From Arenicola marina (Eukaryota; Annelida; Polychaeta; Arenicolidae): a DNA stretch of 64,000 nucleotides. Below the pieces are notes generated by a model. That model saw nothing but the letters and a program-made list of their open reading frames with translations. It had not been told where the DNA came from and searched no databases. Where the stretch lies: positions 75,088,119-75,152,118 of the forward strand of contig OZ025248.1 of the NCBI GenBank assembly GCA_964019135.1. The letters are read 5' to 3'. Below, in pieces: positions 36,901 through 49,285 of the stretch; position 1 is the first letter of the stretch; each line of letters opens with the position of its first letter. The position numbers were made by a program, and so were the translations under genes.

Positions 36901-38645
36901 AACCCTCCCTGGCTCACTTGGTGGGCTGGATGAGCTGCAGAACAACAGGTCGTGGGTTCGAACCCTCCCTGGCTCACTTGGTGGGCTGGATGAGCTGCAG
37001 AACAACAGGTCGTGGGTTCGAACCCTCCCTGGCTCACTTGGTGAGCTGGATGAGCTGCAGAACAATAGGTCGTGGGTTCGAACCCTCCCTGGCTCACTTG
37101 GTGAGCTGGATGAGCTGCAGAACAACAGGTCGTAGGTTCGAACCCTCCCTGGCCCACTTGGTGAGCTGGATGAGCTGCAGAACAACAGGTCGTGGGTTCG
37201 AACCCTCCCTGGCTCACTTGGTGAGCAGGATGAGCTGCAGAACAACAGGTCGTGGGTTCGAACCCTCCATGGCTCACTTGGTGAGCTGGATGAGCTGCAG
37301 AACAACATGTCGTGGGTTCGAACCCTCCCTGGCTCACTTGGTAAGCTGGATGAGCTGCAGAACAACATGTCGTGGGTTCGAACCCTCCCTGGCTCACTTG
37401 GTGAGCAGGATGAGCTGCAGAACAACAGGTCGTGGGTTCGAACCCTCCCTGGCTCACTTGGTAAGCTGGATGAGCTGCAGAACAACAGGTCGTGGGTTCG
37501 AACCCTCCCTGGCTCACTTGGCGAGCTGGATGAGCTGCAGAACAACAGGTCGTGGGTTCGAACCCTCCCTGGCTCACTTGGTGAGCTGGATGAGCTGCAG
37601 AACAACAGGTCGTGGGTTCGAACCCTCCCTGGCTCACTTGGTGAGCTGGATGAGCTGCAGAACAACAGGTCGTGGGTTCAAACCCTCCCTGGCTCACTTG
37701 GTGAGCTGGATGAGCTGCAGAACAACAGGTCGTGGGTTCGAACCCTCCCTGGCTCACTTGGTGAGCTGGATGAGCTGCAGAACAACATGTCGTGGGTTCG
37801 AACCCTCCCTGGCTCACTTGGTAAGCTGGATGAGCTGCAGAACAACATGTCGTGGGTTCGAACCCTCCCTGGCTCACTTGGTGAGCTGGATGAGCTGCAG
37901 AACAACAGGTCGTGGGTTCGAACCCTCCCTGGCTCACTTGGTAAGCTGGATGAGCTGCAGAACAACAGGTCGTGGGTTCGAACCCTCCCTGGCTCACTTG
38001 GCGAGCTGGATGAGCTGCAGAACAACAGGTCGTGGGTTCGAACCCTCCCTGGCTCACTTGGTGAGCTGGATGAGCTGCAGAACAACAGGTCGTGGGTTCG
38101 AACCCTCCCTGGCTCACTTGGTGAGCTGGATGAGCTGCAGAACAACAGGTCGTGGGTTCAAACCCTCCCTGGCTCACTTGGTGAGCTGGATGAGCTGCAG
38201 AACAACAGGTCGTGGGTTCGAACCCTCCCTGGCTCACTTGGTAAGCTGGATGAGCTGCAGAACAACAGGTCGTGGGTTCGAACCCTCCCTGGCTCACTTG
38301 GCGAGCTGGATGAGCTGCAGAACAACAGGTCGTGGGTTCGAACCCTCCCTGGCTCACTTGGTGAGCTGGATGAGCTGCAGAACAACAGGTCGTGGGTTCG
38401 AACCCTCCCTGGCTCACTTGGTGAGCTGGATGAGCTGCAGAACAACAGGTCGTGGGTTCAAACCCTCCCTGGCTCACTTGGTGAGCTGGATGAGCTGCAG
38501 AACAACAGGTCGTGGGTTCGAACCCTCCCTGGCCCACTTGGTGAGCTGGATGAGCTGCAGAACAACAGGTCGTGGGTTCGAACCCTCCCTGGCTCACTTG
38601 GTGAGCAGGATGAGCTGCAGAAGAACAGGTCGTGGGTTCGAACCC
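15961..38645 (+). repeat. 60-bp tRNA-like satellite, about 378 units
   Basis: The unit, written from the A box, is TGGCTCACTTGG, TGAGCTGGATGAGCTGCAG, AACAACAGGTCGTG, GGTTCGAACCC, TCCC. It resembles a tRNA: A box with one mismatch to TRGCNNAGYNGG, D-arm GCTC/GAGC around an ACTTGGT loop, and a perfect B box starting 45 bp after the A box. Length variants are 57 bp (aac lost), 51 bp (ggatgagct lost) and 69 bp (gatgagctg duplicated). No T run of four occurs on the plus strand inside the array; the first is at about 38681. The array fills the intron between exons g and h, antisense to the gene. Open frames of up to about 7,500 codons follow from the 60-bp period and are not genes. Confidence 0.95.
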
Positions 38646-38730
38646 GGGCATCTACACCCGGGGCATCTTATATCCAACCCAATTTTATGGCCCCAGGAGG
38701 CTTCTAGGCCCAATTAAGGCTTAAATGTAC
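38646..38730 (+). other. Possible unique body of the tRNA-derived ancestor
   Basis: The last unit keeps the B box (ggttcgaaccc) but continues into gggcatctacacccggggca and cttatatccaacccaatttta instead of a new unit. This may be the body of the SINE or tRNA-like gene from which the satellite grew, or simply the flank. A cccggg/cccgggg pair could form a short hairpin. Confidence 0.35.
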
Positions 38731-38754
38731 ATTAAACAGAGAGGTTGTTCGTGC

Positions 38755-38814
38755 ATGTGTGTGTATGTATGTGTATGTGTATGTGTGCGTGTGTGTGTGT
38801 GTGGGGGGGGGGGG
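38755..38814. repeat. (TG)n tract followed by G12
   Basis: A TG-rich microsatellite with some TATG units ends in an uninterrupted run of twelve G, immediately beyond the donor of exon g. On the gene strand this is C12 and (CA)n just inside the intron, near the 5' splice site. Confidence 0.9.
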
Positions 38815-38817
38815 TAC

Positions 38818-38998
38818 CTTTTATTCTCCTCCTCTAGCTCTCTGAGCAGACTGTGTAGGTCGCGGCTGTCGGTCCGGTCGAGGCGGTCCTTCAGGAGTTC
38901 GGGGGGCTTACTCGTCGAGTCGAAGGTCGACACGCCGGAAGTGGATTCCTCCTCGTGCGGCTCCTGGCGCGCGCCGCCCAGGATGTTGGCCGCGAGGT
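38818..38998 (-). CDS. Ask1: ASK homologue exon g (TSGVST motif, coiled-coil start)
   Basis: A 181-nt exon with acceptor ccggcag and donor gtaccc. It encodes DLAANILGGARQEPHEEEST and continues through SGVSTFDSTSKPPELLKDRL to an acidic helix SLLRELEEENK. The TSGVST hexamer is also present in human ASK1, just before the coiled coil (VATSGVSTLSS). It ends with AG, completed to Arg by the next exon, giving NKR-LLERL like ASK1 NRLLEEL. The donor is followed at once by a G12 run and a (TG)n tract, and the next exon is 23 kb away across the 60-bp satellite. Confidence 0.94.
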
Positions 38999-39109
38999 CT
39001 GCCGGGAAGGCACGAGACGCGTCACGCAATGCAGGAAGGTTTACAGATCGATAAACATGTACAAAGAGCGGTACACATATTGATAAACATAGACAGCAAA
39101 CAGACACAG

Positions 39110-39345
39110 ATATAGGAACAACCATACTGTACACACTGAGATAGAGATAGACAGAAAAATATACAACTGAGATACAGACTGAGACACAATAGACGGAAAA
39201 AGATACAGACTGAGATACAAACTGAGACACAATAGACAGATAAAGATACAGACTGAGACACAATAGAGATAAAGATACACACTGAGATACAGACTGAGAC
39301 GCAATAGACAGATAAAGATACAAACTGAGATACAAGATATACATT
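39110..39345. repeat. Irregular GATACAGACTGAGACACAATAGACA repeat
   Basis: About six to eight imperfect copies of gatacagactgagacacaat with agacagataaa spacers, in the intron between exons f and g. Minus-strand open frames here (Val/Ser/Cys/Ile-rich) arise from the repeat. Confidence 0.75.
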
Positions 39346-39619
39346 AGATATAAAGATAGACATAAACACAGCCAGATTTACAAATAAATCGAAGTAAATT
39401 AATTTGCAGCATGACAACTAGTTCAACAGTCATTTTCACAGGTGAACTTCTGTGGCCACGATCTGTTTAAAACGAGGAAATAAAAAAACCCAAAAAAAAC
39501 GAGGCGATGACCTCTCGGAGACGAGATCACCACACGTAGGCCACGAGGCGGCCACCAGTTCGTCCCAGGTCTCCACCACAGCCACGTGCGGCCTCCATTG
39601 GCGCATGCGCTCTCCTTAC

Positions 39620-39725
39620 CGGGTGTGAGGATGTTGAGGGCGGCCTGGGAGGCGCCCCGCAGCAGGGTGTCGAGGGCAAACATCCAGTGGGGCTGGATGT
39701 GGCGCTGCTTCAGAATGAGGCTCAC
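39620..39725 (-). CDS. Ask1: ASK homologue exon f (HWMFALD signature)
   Basis: A 106-nt exon, acceptor cttgtag, donor gtaagg. It encodes VSLILKQRHIQPHWMFALDT, then LLRGASQAALNILTP. The human ASK1 counterpart is VNKVLRNHNIKPHWMFALDS, then IIRKAVQTAITILVP. The PHWMFALD core is an ASK-family signature and identifies the gene by itself. It starts in phase 0 and ends with one base. Confidence 0.97.
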
Positions 39726-39932
39726 CTACAAGAGACCCGCCTGTCAGTAGATCTATACACACACAGCGGCCGCTGCTGCTGGCGGCCTTCCAAACCCACA
39801 GTCCTGGGGTACAATTCCCGGGTATCATTTCGTTCATCCACACTTTTCCATTACAAAGCCCAAAGGGTTCCCCATGCATGTGGCGGAGTCTTTCTAAATA
39901 TAAACCTATACAGAATTTGTTTTTATATCAAC

Positions 39933-39973
39933 TGTATATATATATATATCAACTGTATATATATATATATCAA

Positions 39974-40012
<39 letters not shown>
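39933..40012. repeat. TA-rich repeat
   Basis: Three blocks of (TA)n separated by tcaactg, the last a long perfect (TA)n run, in the intron between exons e and f. Confidence 0.9.
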
Positions 40013-40016
<4 letters not shown>

Positions 40017-40268
40017 CAGAATACCAGGCATTGTCTAAGTCTCACATCAAGCCAAACCAATGCAGCACGAACAATTATATATCAGTAGCACGTATTATTG
40101 TTTTTATTTCCTTATTTTGTGTGTCGTTTGCGGTGGGAGGTGGGGGGCAGGGGATTATTTTTTAATGTATTTTCATGTATAAACTTGTATATATATATTT
40201 CAAGCTTGGCTTTAAGCAGAAATTCTCGTCACTGACCGCAGAATACAGATTCAGTTCAGATTACTCAC

Positions 40269-40348
40269 AGCCTCTTGGAAGACGTAGACGGCGAGTTGCA
40301 GCTCATTGCAGGACCCCATGTCGAAGTCCATCTCCTCTTTCAACCGAT
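40269..40348 (-). CDS. Ask1: ASK homologue exon e
   Basis: An 80-nt exon, acceptor actcag, donor gtgagta. Two initial bases complete Asp with the G from exon d, then it encodes RLKEEMDFDMGSCNELQLAV followed by YVFQEA. This matches ASK1 KLKLELDFDSHGISQVQVVL followed by FGFQDA, a helical part of the C-terminal regulatory region. It lies 543 bp upstream of exon f and 86 bp from the start of the 52-bp satellite. Confidence 0.95.
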
Positions 40349-40433
40349 CTGAGTTCCAGAGAACAGACATCATGCACATAAAACACGCACACCATATTCA
40401 TATGATGGCCCAGCGTAACTCAGATATCAAGGT

Positions 40434-43400
40434 ATAATGGTAACCTGTTGCATGGGTACTGGCTAGACTGGTGAAACCCTAGACCATAATGATAACCTGT
40501 TACATGGGTACTGACTAGACTGGTGAAACCCTAGACCATAATGATAACCTGTTACATGGGTACTGACTAGACTGGTGAAACCCTAGACCATAATGATAAC
40601 CTGTTACATGGGTACTGACTAGACTGGTGAAACCCCAGACCATAATGATAACCTGTTACATGGGTACTGACTAGACTGGTGAAACCCTAGACCATAATGA
40701 TAACCTGTTACATGGGTACTGACTAGACTGGGGAAACCCTAGACCATAATGATAACCTGTTACATGGGTACTGGCTAGACTGGTGAAATCCTAGACCATA
40801 ATGATAACCTGTTACATGGGTACTGACTATACTGGTCAAACCCTAGACCATAAAGATAACCTGTTACATGGGTACTGACTAGACTGGTGAAATCCTAGAC
40901 CATAAAGATAACCTGTTACATGGGTACTGACTAGACTGGTGAAACCCTAGACCATAAAGATAACCTGTTACATGGGTACTGACTAGACTGGTGAAACCCT
41001 AGACCATAATGATAACCTGTTACATGGGTACTGACTAGACTGGTGAAACCCTAGACCCCAATGATAACCTGTTACATGGGTACTGACTAGACTGGTGAAA
41101 CCCTAGACCATAATGATAACCTGTTACATGGGTACTGACTAGACTGGTGAAACCCTAGACCATAATGATAACCTGTTACATGGGTACTGACTAGACTGGT
41201 GAAACCCTAGACCATAATGATAACCTGTTACATGGGTACTGACTAGACTGGTGAAACCCTAGACCATAATGATAACCTGTCACATGGGTACTGACTAGAC
41301 TGGTGAAACCCTAGACCATAATGATAACTTGTTACATGGGTACTGACTAGACTGGTGAAACCCTAGACCATAATGATAACCTGTTACATGGGTACTGACT
41401 AGACTGGTGAAACCCTAGACCACAAAGATAACCTGTTACATGGGTACTGACTAGACTGGTGAAACCATAGACCATAATGATAACCTGTTACATGGGTACT
41501 GGCTAGACTGGTGAAACCCTAGACCATAATGATAACCTGTTACATGGGTACTGACTAGACTGGTGAAACCCTAGACCATAAAGATAACCTGTTACATGGG
41601 TACTGACTAGACTGGTGAAACCCTAGACCATAATGATAACCTGTTACATGAGTACTGACTAGACTGGTGAAACCCTAGACCATCAAGATAACCTGTTACA
41701 TGGGTACTGACTAGACCGGAGAAACCCTAGACCATAATGATAACCTGTTACATGGGTACTGACTAGACTGGTGAAACCCTAGACCATAAAGATAACCTGT
41801 TACATGGGTACTGATTATACTGGTGAAACCCTAGACCATAAAGATAACCTGTTACATGGGTACTGACTAGACCGGAGAAACCCTAGACCATAAAGATAAC
41901 CTGTTACATGGGTACTGACTATACTGGTGAAACCCTAGACCATAATGGTAACCTGTTACATGGGTACTGACTAGACTGGTGAAACCCTAGACCATAAAGA
42001 TAACCTGTTACATGGGTACTGACTAGACTGGGGAAACCCTAGACCATAAAGATAACCTGTTACATGGGTACTGACTAGACTGGTGAAACCCTAGACCATA
42101 ATGATAACCTGTTACATGGGTACTGACTAGACTGGTGAAACCCTAGACCAAAATGATAACCTGTTACATGGGTACTGGCTAGACTGGTGAAACCCTAGAC
42201 CATAATGATAACCTGTTACATGGGTACTGACTAGACTGGTGAAACCCTAGACCACAATGATAACCTGTTACATGGGTACTGACTAGACTGGTGAAACCCT
42301 AGACCATAATGATAACCTGTTACATGGGTACTGACTATACTGGTGAAACCCTAGACCATAATGATAACCTGTTACATGGGTACTGACTAGAATGGTGAAA
42401 CCCTAGACCATAAAGATAACCTGTTACATGGGTACTGACTAGACTGGTGAAACCCTAGACCATAATGATAACCTGATACATGGGTACTGACTAGACTGGT
42501 GAAACCCTAGACCATAATGATAACCTGATACATGGGTACTGACTATACTGGTGAAACCCTAGACCATAATGATAACCTGTTACATAGGTACTGACTAGAC
42601 TGGTGAAACCCTAGACCATAATGATAACCTGTTACATGGGTACTGACTATACTGGTGAAACCCTAGACCATAATGATAACCTGTTACATGGGTACTGACT
42701 AGAATGGTGAAACCCTAGACCATAAAGATAACCTGTTACATGGGTACTGACTAGACTGGTGAAACCCTAGACCATAATGATAACCTGATACATGGGTACT
42801 GACTAGACTGGTGAAACCCTAGACCATAATGATAACCTGATACATGGGTACTGACTAGACTGGTGAAACCCTAGACCATAATGATAACCTGATACATGGG
42901 TACTGACTAGACTGATGAAACCCTAGACCATAATGATAACCTGTTACATGGGTACTGACTATACTGGTGAAACCCTAGACCATAATGATAACCTGTTACA
43001 TGGGTACTGACTAGAATGGTGAAACCCTAGACCATGAAGATAACCTGTTACATGGGTACTGACTAGACTGGTGAAACCCAAGACCATAATGATAACCTGT
43101 TACATGGGTACTGACTAGACTGGTGAAACCCTAGACCATAAAGATAACCTGTTACATGGGTACTGACTAGACTGGTGAAACCCTAGACCATAAAGATAAC
43201 CTGTTACATGGGTACTGACTAGACTGGTGAAACCCTAGACCATAATGATAACCTGTTACATTCGTACTGACTAGACTGGTGAAACCCTAGACCATAATGA
43301 TAACCTGTTACATGGGTACTGACTAGACTGGTGAAACCCTAGACCATAAAGATAACCTGTTACATGGGTACTGACTAGACTGGTGAAACCCTAGACCACA

Positions 43401-46400
43401 ATGATAACCTGTTACATGGGTACTGACTAGACTGGTGAAACCCTAGACCATAATGATAACCTGTTACATGGGTACTGACTAGACTGGTGAAACCCTAGAC
43501 CAGAAAGATAACCTGTTACATGGGTACTGACTAGACTGGTGAAACCCTAGACCATAATGATAACCTGTTACATGGGTACTGACTAGACTGGTGAAACCCT
43601 AGACCATAAAGATAACCTGTTACATGGGTACTGACTATACTGGTGAAACCCTAGACCATAATGGTAACCTGTTACATGGGTACTGACTAGACTGGTGAAA
43701 CCCTAGACCATAAAGATAACCTGTTACATGGGTACTGACTAGACTGGTGAAACCCTAGACCATAATGATAACCTGTTACATGGGTACTGACTAGACTGGT
43801 GAAACCCTAGACCACAATGATAACCTGTTACATGGGTACTGGCTAGACTGGTGAAACCCTAGACCATAATGATAACCTGTTACATGGGTACTGACTAGAC
43901 TGGTGAAACCCTAGACCATAAAGATAACCTGTTACATGGGTACTGACTAGACTGGTGAAACCCTAGACCATAAAGATAACCTGTTACATGGGTACTGGCT
44001 AGACTGGTGAAACCCTAGACCATAATGATAACCTGTTACATGGGTACTGACTAGACTGGTGAAACCCTAGACCATAATGATAACCTGTTACATGGGTACT
44101 GACTAGACTGGTGAAACGCTAGACCATAATGATAACCTGTTACATGGGTACTGACTAGACTGGTGAAACCCTAGACCATAATGATAACCTGTTACATGGG
44201 TACTGACTAGACTGGTGAAACCCTAGACCATAATGATAACCTGTCACATGGGTACTGACTAGACTGGTGAAACCCTAGACCATAATGATAACTTGTTACA
44301 TGGGTACTGACTAGACTGGTGAAACCCTAGACCATAATGATAACCTGTTACATGGGTACTGACTAGACTGGTGAAACCCTAGACCACAAAGATAACCTGT
44401 TACATGGGTACTGACTAGACTGGTGAAACCCTAGACCATAATGATAACCTGTTACATGGGTACTGGCTAGACTGGTGAAACCCTAGACCATAATGATAAC
44501 CTGTTACATGGGTACTGACTAGACTGGTGAAACCCTAGACCATAAAGATAACCTGTTACATGGGTACTGACTAGACTGGTGAAACCCTAGACCATAATGA
44601 TAACCTGTTACATGAGTACTGACTAGACTGGTGAAACCCTAGACCACAAAGACAACCTGTTACATGGGTACTGACTATACTGGTGAAACCCTAGACCATA
44701 AAGATAACCTGTTACATGGGTACTGACTAGACCGGTGAAACCCTAGACCATAATGATAACCTGTTACATGGGTACTGACTAGACTGGTGAAACCCTAGAC
44801 CATAAAGATAACCTGTTACATGGGTACTGACAATACTGGTGAAACCCTAGACCATAATGGTAACCTGTTACATGGGTACTGACTAGACTGGTGAAACCCT
44901 AGACCATAAAGATAACCTGTTACATGGGTACTGACTAGACTGGTGAAACCCTAGACCACAAAGATAACCTGTTACATGGGTACTGACTAGACCGGTGAAA
45001 CCCTAGACCATAATGATAACCTGTTACATGGGTACTGACTAGACTGGTGAAACCCTAGACCAAAATGATAACCTGTTACATGGGTACTGGCTAGACTGGT
45101 GAAACCCTAGACCATAATGATAACCTGTTACATGGGTACTGACTAGACTGGTGAAACCCTAGACCACAATGATAACCTGTTACATGGGTACTGACTAGAC
45201 TGGTGAAACCCTAGACCATAATGATAACCTGATACATGGGTACTGACTAGACTGGTGAAACCCTAGACCATAAAGATAACCTGTTACATGGGTACTGACT
45301 AGACTGGTGAAACCCTAGACCATAATGATAACCTGTTACATGGGTACTGACTAGAATGGTGAAACCCTAGACCATAAAGATAACCTGTTACATGGGTACT
45401 GACTAGACTGGTGAAACCCTAGACCATAATGATAACCTGTTACATGGGTACTGACTAGACTGGTGAAACCCTAGACCATAATGATAACCTGTTACATGGG
45501 TACTGACTAGACTGGTGAAACCCTAGACCATAATGATAACCTGTTACATGGGTACTGACTAGACTGGTGAAACCCTAGACCACAATGACAACCTGTTACA
45601 TGGGTACTGACTAGACTGGTGAAACCCTAGACCACAATGATAACCTGTTACATGGGTACTGGCTAGACTGGTGAAACCCTAGACCATAAAGATAACCTGT
45701 TACATGGGTACTGACTAGACTGGTGAAACCCTAGACCATAATGATAACCTGTTACATGGGTACTGACTAGACTGGTGAAACCCTAGACCATAAAGATAAC
45801 CTGTTACATGGGTACTGACTAGACTGGTGAAACCCTAGACCATAAAGATAACCTGTTACATGGGTACTGACTAGACTGGTGAAACCCTAGACCATAATGA
45901 TAACCTGTTACATGGGTACTGACTAGACTGGTGAAACCCTAGACCATAAAGATAACCTGTTACATGGGTACTGACTAGACTGGTGAAACCCTAGACCATA
46001 AAGATAACCTGTTACATGGGTACTGACTAGACTGGTGAAACCCTAGACCACAATGATAACCTGTTACATGGGTACTGACTAGACTGGTGAAACCCTAGAC
46101 CATAATGATAACCTGTTACATGGGTACTGACTAGACTGGTGAAACCCTAGACCAGAAAGATAACCTGTTACATGGGTACTGACTAGACTGGTGAAACCCT
46201 AGACCATAATGATAACCTGTTACATGGGTACTGACTAGACTGGTGAAACCCTAGACCATAAAGATAACCTGTTACATGGGTACTGACTATAGTGGTGAAA
46301 CCCTAGACCATAATGGTAACCTGTTACATGGGTACTGACTAGACTGGTGAAACCCTAGACCATAAAGATAACCTGTTACATGGGTACTGACTAGACTGGT

Positions 46401-49130
46401 GAAACCCTAGACCATAATGATAACCTGTTACATGGGTACTGACTAGACTGGTGAAACCCTAGACCACAGTGATAACCTGTTACATGGGTACTGGCTAGAC
46501 TGGTGAAACCCTAGACCATAATGATAACCTGTCACATGGGTACTGACTAGACTGGTGAAACCCTAGACCATAATGATAACTTGTTACATGGGTACTGACT
46601 AGACTGGTGAAACCCTAGACCATAATGATAACCTGTTACATGGGTACTGACTAGACTGGTGAAACCCTAGACCACAAAGATAACCTGTTACATGGGTACT
46701 GACTAGACTGGTGAAACCCTAGACCATAATGATAACCTGTTACATGGGTACTGGCTAGACTGGTGAAACCCTAGACCATAATGATAACCTGTTACATGGG
46801 TACTGACTAGACTGGTAAAACCCTAGACCATAAAGATAACCTGTTACATGGGTACTGACTAGACTGGTGAAACCCTAGACCATAATGATAACCTGTTACA
46901 TGAGTACTGACTAGACTGGTGAAACCCTAGACCATAAAGATAACCTGTTACATGGGTACTGATTATACTGGTGAAACCCTAGACCATAAAGATAACCTGT
47001 TACATGGGTACTGACTAGACCGGAGAAACCCTAGACCATAATGATAACCTGTTACATGGGTACTGACTAGACTGGTGAAACCCTAGACCATAAAGATAAC
47101 CTGTTACATGGGTACTGACTATACTGGTGAAACCCTAGACCATAATGGTAACCTGTTACATGGGTACTGACTGGACTGGTGAAACCCTAGACCATAAAGA
47201 TAACCTGTTACATGGGTACTGACTAGACTGGTGAAACCCTAGACCATAAAGATAACCTGTTACATGGGTACTGACTAGACTGGTGAAACCCTAGACCATA
47301 ATGATAACCTGTTACATGGGTACTGACTAGACTGGTGAAACCCTAGACCAAAATGATAACCTGTTACATGGGTACTGGCTAGACTGGTGAAACCTTAGAC
47401 CATAATGATAACCTGTTACATGGGTACTGACTAGACTGGTGAAACCCTAGACCACAATGATAACCTGTTACATGGGTACTGACTAGACTGGTGAAACCCT
47501 AGACCATAATGATAACCTGATACATGGGTACTGACTAGACTGGTGAAACTCTAGACCATAAAGATAACCTGTTACATGGGTACTGACTAGACTGGTGAAG
47601 CCCTAGGAAGGAATGTTGGTGTTTTAGGCCACTTGTGTGCACATACAGGCTAAATTGGGCCAAGGAACCTCCCGAGACAATGAAGGATGAAGGAATGAAA
47701 CATGCCCCAGATTTGGTGAAGCCCTAGACCATAATGGTAACCTGTTACATGGGTACTGACTAGACTGGTGAAACCCTAGACCATAAAGATAACCAGTTAC
47801 ATGGGTACTGACTAGAATGGTGAAACCCTAGACCATAATGGTAACCTGTTACATGGGTACTGACTAGACTGGTGAAACCCTAGACCATTAAGATAACCTG
47901 TTACATGGGTACTGACTAGACTGGTGAAACCCTAGACCATAAAGATAACCTGTTACATGGGTACTGACTAGACTGGTGAAACCCAAGATCACAATGATAA
48001 CCTGTTACATGGGTACTGACTAGACTGGTGAAACCCAAGATCACAATGATAACCTGTTACATGGGTACTGACTAGACTGGTGAACCCTAGACCATAAAGA
48101 TAACCTGTTACATGGGTACTGACTAGACTGGTGAAACCCTAGACCATAAAGATAACCTGTTACATGGGTACTGACTAGACTGGTGAAACCCAAGATCACA
48201 ATGATAACCTGTTACATGGGTACTGACTAGACTGGTGAAACCCTAGACCATAATGATAACCTGTTACATGGGTACTGACTAGACTGGTGAAACCCTAGAC
48301 CATAATGATAACCTGATACATGGGTACTGACTAGACTGGTGAAACCCTAGACCATAAAGATAACCTGTTACATGGGTACTGACTAGACTGGTGAAACCCT
48401 AGACCATAAAGATAACCTGTTACATGGGTACTGACTAGACTGGTGAAACCCTAGACCATAAAGATAACCTGTTACATGGGTACTGACTAGACTGGTGAAA
48501 CCCTAGACCACAATGATAACCTGTTACATGGGTACTGACTAGACTGGTGAAACCCTAGACCATAATGATAACCTGTTACATGGGTACTGACTAGACTGGT
48601 GAAACCCTAGACCATAATGATAACCTGTTACATGGGTACTGACTAGACTGGTGAAACCCTAGACCATAATGATAACCTGTTACATGGGTACTGACTAGAC
48701 TGGTGAAACCCTAGACCATAATGATAACCTGTTACATGGGTACTGACTAGACTGGTGAAACCCTAGACCACAATGATAACCTGTTACATGGGTACTGACT
48801 AGACTGGTGAAACCCTAGACCATAATGATAACCTGATACATGGGTACTGACTAGACTGGTGAAACCCTAGACCATAATGATAACCTGTTACATGGGTACT
48901 GACTAGACTGGTGAAACCCTAGACCATAATGATAACCTGTTACATGGGTACTGACTAGACTGGTGAAACCCTAGACCATAAAGATAACCTGTTACATGGG
49001 TACTGACTATACTGGTGAAACCCTAGACCGTAATGGTAACCTGTTACATGGGTACTGACTGGACTGGTGAAACCCTAGACCATAAAGATAACCTGTTACA
49101 TGGGTACTGACTAGACTGGTGAAACCCTAG
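40434..49130. repeat. 52-bp satellite, about 165 units
   Basis: Unit ataatgataacctgttacat, gggtactgactagactggtg, aaaccctagacc. Main variants are ataaag for ataatg, cacaat, ggctag and tatact. It is interrupted once, at 47607-47713. A linked pair of private changes (ctgtcacatg, then aacttgtta one unit later) recurs at 41281, 44245 and 46533. The spacings of 2964 and 2288 bp are exactly 57 and 44 units, so large blocks have been duplicated. The array occupies nearly all of the 8.8-kb intron between exons d and e. Frequent stops on both strands show it is non-coding. Confidence 0.97.
47607..47713 (-). mobile_element. 107-bp retroelement fragment inserted in the 52-bp satellite, with 14-bp TSD
   Basis: Non-satellite sequence flanked by two identical copies of tggtgaagccctag (47593-47606 and 47714-47727). 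Both copies carry the same private change (gaag for gaaa), so the second is a duplication of the first and not just the next satellite unit. On the minus strand the insert ends ..caagtggcctaaaacaccaac, like the element tail at 14191-14250. A 5'-truncated SINE or LINE copy is likely. Confidence 0.75.
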
Positions 49131-49152
49131 CCGTCCCAGGGCCGCGACTCAC

Positions 49153-49231
49153 CGATGGCCAACTGGACGGCCTTGCTCTGCGGGTCCCGGATGTACTCCA
49201 TGAAGCCTTCCAGCAGTCGGTGCAGGTGTAC
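49153..49231 (-). CDS. Ask1: ASK homologue exon d, isolated between two satellites
   Basis: A 79-nt exon with acceptor ccgacag and donor gtgagtc. It encodes VHLHRLLEGFMEYIRDPQSK plus AVQLAI and one extra base. It aligns with ASK1 EHITTLIASLREFVRSTDRK followed by IIATTL. It is a single-copy island: the 52-bp satellite ends 22 bp beyond its donor side, and the 36-bp satellite starts about 54 bp beyond its acceptor side. Its correct splicing therefore depends on very short unique flanks. Frame and phase (0 in, 1 out) fit both neighbours. Confidence 0.93.
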
Positions 49232-49285
49232 CTGTCGGGGAGTAATCGCAAGTCACCAATTAGAAACACGAACCCGCGAGGAGGG

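Noticed and set aside
15961-38645. Cluster of functional tRNA genes
   Set aside because: D-arm and T-arm are present, but the acceptor stem and a proper anticodon stem are not convincing and the 60-bp period is too short for separate tRNAs. tRNA-derived satellite is the safer call.
15948-38651. A minus-strand open frame of about 7,567 codons and many shorter ones on both strands
   Set aside because: It is the 60-bp satellite translated: the period is divisible by three, so frames stay open on both strands. It lies inside an intron of the ASK gene, has no recognisable domain beyond the repeat, and the DNA unit is better explained as tRNA-like.
38721-39344. A 207-codon minus-strand frame upstream of exon g
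   Set aside because: Only its middle (exon g) matches ASK; the N-terminal Leu/Ser/Val/Ile-rich part is the GATACAGACTGAG repeat and the acceptor at 38999 separates it from coding sequence.
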